From Pelagihabitans sp963760375 (GTDB taxonomy: Bacteria; Bacteroidota; Bacteroidia; Flavobacteriales; Flavobacteriaceae), in contig CAVXCS010000006.1 of NCBI GenBank assembly GCA_963760375.1, positions 1 through 64,000 of the forward strand: a stretch of 64,000 nucleotides of DNA, written 5' to 3'. Positions 59,190 through 64,000 of this stretch are shown one piece after another; positions within the stretch are counted from its first letter, which is position 1, and every line of letters begins with the position of its first letter. Below the pieces are notes generated by a model. It saw only the letters and a program-made list of their open reading frames with translations, did no database searches and was not told the origin of the DNA. Made by a program: the position numbers and the translations under genes.

Positions 59190-60092
59190 TCAATAGGCCC
59201 ACATATCCTGTTCCCTATCCCTGATGACCTCTTTGATTCTGTTGGCCTCCAGCAATTGGAACAAGGCATTATCGGCAATATAATCGGTGACCTCACGATC
59301 GCCATGAACATTGTCTTCCCTGTAGATGATGCCGTTGAATCTTCTTGAGTTCAGCAGCATATCGAAGGAGATTGGCTGTGCCGAATTGCGTTGGTTGAAA
59401 ACCTTCGCTTCGTGCAGTATTTGCCTTGCCGATGGATACCATACCCAAAACAATTCAACTTTGGAATCTTGGGGGTCCATCGATTCATCGTCGATGAAGT
59501 TAACGTCGGGCGCAACCGGGGCTATGCCCAGCAAGCGATATTTCAACTCCCCTTGACGCTTATCGAAATACCAGATCCCTTTGATCCGGTACTCCTCGAT
59601 ATCGGCAGCGGTAAGTTCCCTTTCGATCACATATTCGGCGGAAAGTTCTTCCCCGGCATTGATCTGTTCGTAACCATAGTCTGTCGTATCCCTTTTCTTA
59701 AGGGTAGCGGCCAAATCACCGAAAACACGTTTTTCAGTGAAGTAGGAGTCTACATACACATCCTCCAGTTTGCCATTTTTGATGTTCTTTAGCAAAACAT
59801 CGTACAACGACCTTCTGTCGGCACCGATATCAATGGTATCGGTAGGATAGTACAGTGGAAAGTTCACCCTTTCATCAAGGTCGATCACTTCCCAAATGGT
59901 CTTGGACCAAAGGATGTCCCTGTCGTCTACATATCCGTACTCAAGAGGAGCATCGTTGTCCAAAGCCTTTTGGGCTTCGGTCCGTATACCGATCTCTTGT
60001 GGCTTCTTCGCGTTCAAGATGTTCGCTTGGGCCATTAAGGAAACCGGCAATAGGGTCACCGCTCCGATCAACAAAACATTCTTCCAATTCAT
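59190..60092 (-). CDS. gldN: Gliding motility/type IX secretion protein GldN
   Basis: The 300-residue protein has a signal peptide (MNWKNVLLIGAVTLLPVSLM, A-Q-A cleavage). The GldN/PorN pattern is clear: DDRDILWSKTIWEVIDLDER with VNFPLYYPTDT, RRSLYDVLLKNIKNGKLEDV, RIKGIWYFDKRQGELKYRLL and the end RIKEVIRDREQDMWAY. GldN is a periplasmic part of the type IX core and joins the GldK ring to GldM. It is the last gene of gldKLMN, 22 bp after gldM, followed by a strong terminator. The assignment is firm. Confidence 0.97.
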   Translation of the reverse strand: MNWKNVLLIGAVTLLPVSLMAQANILNAKKPQEIGIRTEAQKALDNDAPLEYGYVDDRDILWSKTIWEVIDLDERVNFPLYYPTDTIDIGADRRSLYDVLLKNIKNGKLEDVYVDSYFTEKRVFGDLAATLKKRDTTDYGYEQINAGEELSAEYVIERELTAADIEEYRIKGIWYFDKRQGELKYRLLGIAPVAPDVNFIDDESMDPQDSKVELFWVWYPSARQILHEAKVFNQRNSAQPISFDMLLNSRRFNGIIYREDNVHGDREVTDYIADNALFQLLEANRIKEVIRDREQDMWAY

Positions 60093-60114
60093 CTGTTAAA
60101 ATTTATAAGCGTTA

Positions 60115-61683
60115 CTAGTTGGTGATCTCCACGATTACGGGAGAAACCTTCTTCAATTTATAGCTCTTGTTATTGGTAATATACCCTTCGATATCAAAGA
60201 TCTGAACGGCATCACCCCTGCTTGCCCTTTTTAAGGCTGATATGGCCCTGGCATCCAATTTGTTGCCATTTACGGCTACGGTAGGTTGACCTGGCACTTT
60301 GAACTTGAATCCGCTTACTGCAAGGTTCAAATCAAAATCGAAGTCTTCCAAGACGGCACCAATGGTGGCAATCTCCATATTGGACCTTGGCATTTTAAGG
60401 CTGCCGGTCTGCTTGCTCACTGAACCTTCAGGTCTTGGAATGTCCTTGATCCTGAACTCTGATTTAGAGGATACGGTCTGGCCGTCAGGCAATTTACCTG
60501 AAGCGGTAATGGTAACTGTTCTACCTGAACCTGGATTCATAACGTACTGACTTCCGCTTACCGGTTTTAATCCAGGAGCCGCAGCGGTTACCTTGTTGTT
60601 GGGTATACCTGGGATTGAAATCGACATGGGGTTGGCCACCCCGCGATATACCACGTTCATCTTATCGGCTGCAATAAGGGCTGCATTAGGCTTGGAAATG
60701 GTGGCAAATGTTGAAGATACGGGCACTTCCGTACGTTCCCCATCCTGCATGAAAACCAAGTTGCCTTGGATCTTGTGGTCACCTGGAGCACCTGCCCCGA
60801 CCAAAAGCTTCACTTGGCCATCCTTGATCTCATAATCGGCACCTTCGTTCAACTTCCTGCCGTCCAAAGTAAGATTCACTTCGTTGGGCCTTGTGGTTGC
60901 ATCCTTACGTCCCAAGACAATGGATCCGGAAAATTTCTCGCCGGAATAAAAGGCCGATTTTTCCTGTTCCAATAAGGTGGTATAGTTGGTCATGGCCACC
61001 TCGCCTTGCAATTGACCTTGCAGCATCGATTTTAGAGCATCCTCTTCGGTCGATTTAATATCGGCCTGTAAGGCGGTCAACTTGGTCAATGAAGCTACCA
61101 AGGGAAATCCTTCGTAATGGTAGTTAAGCCAGTCGACTTTATCACCACTGCGATTCTCAACTTTGCCTTGTGCATCACCGGTTTGAAAACGCGACTCTAC
61201 GCCGGCTTTAACTTCGATCATGTTAGCAGGTAGAATATTCATTACCTGTGTGCGGTAGTCGTTGATCCTTTTTAAGAAATCCTTTCCTTCAGGGGTAAGG
61301 TTATCTCCTTGGAAGAACATACCGTCCAAATAGTCGGATTTGTCCATTATCTGGTAGTCTTTTGGATCTTCGACATCCTCCATCAATCCTTTCTTAAGAC
61401 CTTCCAGATAGTCATAATATTTCTGTGACAATTCCTTGATCTTTTGTGCATCCTGATATAGGGGACCGAATTTCTCGGCATTCTCAGATGCTTTGGTCTC
61501 TAGACCGTTCAAGAAAGCCAAGTTGCTCTCTGTGGTCTTTATATTGGAAGTCTCGAGCTTTTCGTTCATAATACCGAATGCTGCTAGTACTTCCTTGCTC
61601 ATATTTAACGCCAGCATTGCGATGAAGATCAAATACATAAGATTGATCATCTTTTGCCGTGGTGTTGCTTTTCCTGATGCCAT
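60115..61683 (-). CDS. gldM: Gliding motility/type IX secretion motor protein GldM
   Basis: The 522-residue protein starts in the cytosol (MASGKATPRQKMINLMYLIF), with one membrane helix (about 14-33), then a long periplasmic part with a helical D1 (about 40-220) and three beta domains to the end. Family phrases are FIAMLALNMSKEVLAAFGIM, VDWLNYHYEGFPLVASLTKL, YRGVANPMSISIPGIPNNKV and ISALKRASRGDAVQIFDIEG. GldM and GldL form the proton-driven motor that powers both T9SS export and gliding adhesin movement. GldM spans the periplasm to reach the GldKN ring. It lies 49 bp after gldL. Confidence 0.97.
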   Translation of the reverse strand: MASGKATPRQKMINLMYLIFIAMLALNMSKEVLAAFGIMNEKLETSNIKTTESNLAFLNGLETKASENAEKFGPLYQDAQKIKELSQKYYDYLEGLKKGLMEDVEDPKDYQIMDKSDYLDGMFFQGDNLTPEGKDFLKRINDYRTQVMNILPANMIEVKAGVESRFQTGDAQGKVENRSGDKVDWLNYHYEGFPLVASLTKLTALQADIKSTEEDALKSMLQGQLQGEVAMTNYTTLLEQEKSAFYSGEKFSGSIVLGRKDATTRPNEVNLTLDGRKLNEGADYEIKDGQVKLLVGAGAPGDHKIQGNLVFMQDGERTEVPVSSTFATISKPNAALIAADKMNVVYRGVANPMSISIPGIPNNKVTAAAPGLKPVSGSQYVMNPGSGRTVTITASGKLPDGQTVSSKSEFRIKDIPRPEGSVSKQTGSLKMPRSNMEIATIGAVLEDFDFDLNLAVSGFKFKVPGQPTVAVNGNKLDARAISALKRASRGDAVQIFDIEGYITNNKSYKLKKVSPVIVEITN

Positions 61684-61732
61684 ATTTTCTAATTAGTTTT
61701 TTAGTTTGTTATTTGATTTGGGTTTTTACTAA

Positions 61733-62383
61733 TTAGTTTCTGCTCATAGCAGAAAGCATGCCTCCATATACGCCATTCAATGACGATAGGTTGGTAGCCA
61801 ACGATTCCATTTGGTCTTTAAGTGCACTTGCGTTTTGAACTACTTCTTCGTTCACGGAAGCTTGTCGGCTAGCGCTTTCCAACTGTACTTTGTACAAGCT
61901 GTTCAACGACTCCATTTGGGCTGCTGCCTGAACCATTTCATCAGAATATTTTTTGGTAGACTCCATGGCATCGATGGTAGGGGCGATACCTTTGGCGGCT
62001 CCTTCAAAATTCTTAATGCTGGAACCTAAACTCTCCATAAGGTTGGCATCCACGCCAGCTTCTTTCAATAGGTCATCCAATTTTTTGGACAAGGAAGTCT
62101 CAGCATCTTTGATGGCTTCTCTTTCGCCATCCTTTCCGATGTTCATGCCTCCAGCCAATTCTGGATATACCAAAGACCAATCGTACTCATCGTCTACTGG
62201 TTCGAACGCACTGATAGCAAAAATAAGCGCTTCGGTAATAAGACCTACCGCCAGAAGTAATCCACCAGTTAGGGGTCCGAACTCCCAGTGAAGGATCTTG
62301 AACAATGCACCAATAATTACCACCGATGCTCCGAGGCCATAGGCCATGTTAAATAGTTTTTTTGTTGATTTTGACTGTGCCAT
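61733..62383 (-). CDS. gldL: Gliding motility/type IX secretion motor protein GldL
   Basis: The 216-residue protein has two membrane helices (about 13-31 and 37-59, LGASVVIIGALFKIL and GGLLLAVGLITEALIFAISA). The second carries Glu51, corresponding to the conserved buried acid needed for proton coupling in GldL. A long cytosolic helical domain follows (AETSLSKKLDDLLKEAGVDA, SLGSSIKNFEGAAKGIAPTI, ending SSLNGVYGGMLSAMSRN). It forms a pentamer around a GldM dimer in known structures. It lies about 95 bp after gldK. Confidence 0.97.
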   Translation of the reverse strand: MAQSKSTKKLFNMAYGLGASVVIIGALFKILHWEFGPLTGGLLLAVGLITEALIFAISAFEPVDDEYDWSLVYPELAGGMNIGKDGEREAIKDAETSLSKKLDDLLKEAGVDANLMESLGSSIKNFEGAAKGIAPTIDAMESTKKYSDEMVQAAAQMESLNSLYKVQLESASRQASVNEEVVQNASALKDQMESLATNLSSLNGVYGGMLSAMSRN

Positions 62384-62478
62384 AATTTAAGTTTTAATTT
62401 GAATTTGAATATTAATAATAAGTATTTGGTTTAACGTTTGATAATGATATTTAGATCTCTATTTTAAAAATAAATGGT

Positions 62479-63849
62479 TTAAAGTCCTCTGCCACCCTTG
62501 GTCGAATCTTCCTCGCCCATATAATCCTGTACGGTTCTGAAACCCACATAACTTCTGGCCGAATCGGCATATTCATAATCCCTGGTGCTTACCTGTAGGA
62601 AGTAAGCCACATCCTTCCAAGAACCGCCACGAATGACCTTTCTTTTGTTGTTGCCGTCCCCGCCGTTCGGGTTCATGGTAGAAACGTAATCGTAGGCACT
62701 TGGGTCATAGCTTGAATTCGTCCACTCCGAAACGTTTCCTGCCATGTTGTACAGATTGAAATCATTGGGTTCATATGATTTGGCCTCCACGGTATAAAGG
62801 GCCGAATCTGCGGCGTAATCGCCACGCTGGGGTTTAAAGTTGGCCATAAAGCAACCGGTATCACTGATCACATATGGTCCGCCCCATGGATAGGTACCGC
62901 CTTCGATACCTCCCCTTGCGGCATATTCCCATTCCGCCTCGGTAGGCAAACGGAACTGGTTTACAAATTGTTTGCCACGTTGTTTTTGATCATCGTTCTT
63001 GAATTTGGTCCTCCAGTTACAGAAGGCCTTTGCCTGTTTCCAATTGATGCCCACCACAGGATACTCGCTGTAGGCATCGTGCCAGAAATAGTCATTGTGC
63101 ATGGGCTCGTTGTAGGAATATTCGAAATCGCGGATCCAAACGGTGGTATCGGGATAGATCTCCAATTCCTCCTGACGGACGAAGTCCCTTCTACGGCCTG
63201 TTTTGGAACGAGCTGCCGCTTCTATGTCCATCCAGCTATATTTGTATTTTAACTTGGTGACATCGATGATGCGCTGGCCATTGTACGATTCCGCTTCGGG
63301 AATGTAGAGGGAGTCCATTACTTCCGTATAATATTCATCCGGATATTCGGAGGTGTCCCATATCAATTCTTCATCGATATTCAAGGCCCTTCCCTCGTTA
63401 AAGTTTTCGCCCATTCCGGCGTAATTGTCCATCATGTATTTGTCATAGGCCGAAGCCTTGGTCGTATCGGCATCCTTAAAGGCATAATCCCCGATGCCGC
63501 CATCGTCAGGACCTAAGCCAAGCTCGTCGGCCAATTCGGCCAATCGGGTTCTCGCAACGGAATCCCTGACCCACTCCACGAATTGTCGGTATTCACTATT
63601 GGTGATTTCCGTGTCGTCCATATAAAATGATCGCACGGTAACTGTTTTGGTAGGGGCATTGAGCACTTGTGCCTGATCTTCCTCAGCTTTACCCATGATG
63701 AAAGCTCCCCTAGGGATGAGTTCCATTCCATATGGTTTTTCCGGATACCACTTTTTGCCTTGGGCCCCAACTAGCTCTCCCTTTGTTTTAGACCCACAAC
63801 TACTGAGCAAAAAAACAAATGCTATAGATGATAACAATAGCTTCTTCAT
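62479..63849 (-). CDS. gldK: Gliding motility/type IX secretion lipoprotein GldK
   Basis: The 456-residue lipoprotein has a lipobox ending FLLSSC (Cys18). Its FGE-like domain reads YGMELIPRGAFIMGKAEEDQ, FYMDDTEITNSEYRQFVEWV, FRLPTEAEWEYAARGGIEGG, YNMAGNVSEWTNSSYDPSAY and VIRGGSWKDVAYFLQVSTRD, with an insert of about 120 residues (100-220) typical of GldK. The FGE cysteines are absent, as in all GldK proteins. It builds the outer-membrane-associated ring with GldN. It is first in the gldKLMN unit, and its promoter should lie in 63850-64000, where I found no clear consensus. Confidence 0.97.
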   Translation of the reverse strand: MKKLLLSSIAFVFLLSSCGSKTKGELVGAQGKKWYPEKPYGMELIPRGAFIMGKAEEDQAQVLNAPTKTVTVRSFYMDDTEITNSEYRQFVEWVRDSVARTRLAELADELGLGPDDGGIGDYAFKDADTTKASAYDKYMMDNYAGMGENFNEGRALNIDEELIWDTSEYPDEYYTEVMDSLYIPEAESYNGQRIIDVTKLKYKYSWMDIEAAARSKTGRRRDFVRQEELEIYPDTTVWIRDFEYSYNEPMHNDYFWHDAYSEYPVVGINWKQAKAFCNWRTKFKNDDQKQRGKQFVNQFRLPTEAEWEYAARGGIEGGTYPWGGPYVISDTGCFMANFKPQRGDYAADSALYTVEAKSYEPNDFNLYNMAGNVSEWTNSSYDPSAYDYVSTMNPNGGDGNNKRKVIRGGSWKDVAYFLQVSTRDYEYADSARSYVGFRTVQDYMGEEDSTKGGRGL

Positions 63850-64000
63850 ACTTTAGGTTAAATTTCGATTCTGGTTATTAACTGCAAAAGACAATAATTT
63901 TATTCTACACTCTAAAACTACGATTTGAGCAAATTATTGTATCCAAAGCAATTATCCTTAAAAAAAAATTGGTCAATTAAATCCTTTCTTAAAGGCTTTG
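63850..64000. other. Upstream region of gldK, AT-rich
   Basis: These 151 bp hold no gene and must carry the gldK leader and possibly its promoter. On the minus strand TAATTTG (63936-63942) is one base short of the TAnnTTTG box. A partner TTG box at the right spacing was not convincing. Confidence 0.3.

Overview
The window comes from a member of the Bacteroidota, almost certainly a marine-type Flavobacteriaceae (Maribacter/Zobellia-like). The reasons are a complete gldK-gldL-gldM-gldN block (type IX secretion and gliding), a SusC/SusD pair, MutA/MutB methylmalonyl-CoA mutase, LytS/LytTR two-component genes, several DUF6090 membrane proteins, and weak Shine-Dalgarno sites with frequent 1-14 nt gene overlaps. 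No IS element, CRISPR array, rRNA operon or integrase gene is visible; there is one tRNA, tRNA-Arg(UCU).

Layout. 0-8.4 kb is an AT-rich, decayed accessory region. It holds the end of a ParE-type toxin, small cassette-like genes separated by imperfect palindromes that resemble integron attC sites, and at least four genes broken by frameshifts, including a large propeller/adenylate-cyclase receptor with a stop and several shifts. 8.6-13 kb is an intact SusC/SusD glycan-import pair bracketed by fragments of a TPR-regulator family. 13.2-20.5 kb carries a DUF6090 protein coupled to a HExxH lipoprotein, a nitrilase, an FRG-domain protein, a six-hairpin glycosidase-like lipoprotein, a secreted amidohydrolase and a DUF1059 protein. 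20.8-24.0 kb is a tight four-gene operon coupling a Ras/Rab-like small GTPase to a cytosolic hybrid histidine kinase and two helper proteins. 24.2-25.8 kb is a run of tiny unknown genes ending in a lysozyme-fold protein. 25.9-32.8 kb holds a sulfatase and a sodium/solute symporter (minus strand), divergent from mutA-mutB.

32.8-42.3 kb is again AT-rich and partly broken: a solitary undecaprenyl-phosphate sugar phosphotransferase, a copy of the mutB 3' end, then an envelope cluster (SCO, MORN-repeat, two YHYH-domain proteins, EF-hand protein, DUF6090) divergent from a LytS/LytTR pair. 42.4-43.1 kb is a tandem array of 125-bp units made from degenerate copies of tRNA-Arg(UCU), ending in the intact tRNA and a strong terminator. 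43.3-52.6 kb holds a dienelactone-hydrolase-like protein, an alditol-oxidase-like flavoprotein and a minus-strand operon of planctomycete-type cytochrome proteins (DUF1549/DUF1553, DUF1501, DUF2231-cytochrome-LRR) coupled to an SDR dehydrogenase and a fumarylacetoacetase-family hydrolase, which suggests sugar-acid (fuconate-like) catabolism. 52.8-64 kb is ordinary core: YceI, an FGE-fold protein, a LRR protein, ABC-F ATPase, DUF983, a FAD oxidoreductase and gldNMLK.

Together the accessory part reads as glycan acquisition (SusCD, sulfatase, symporter, glycosidase, sugar-acid enzymes) beside signalling and envelope modules. The most unusual items are the tRNA-derived tandem array, the GTPase/hybrid-kinase operon, the attC-like cassette region with clustered frameshifts, and the YHYH/SCO/EF-hand/LytSR cluster.
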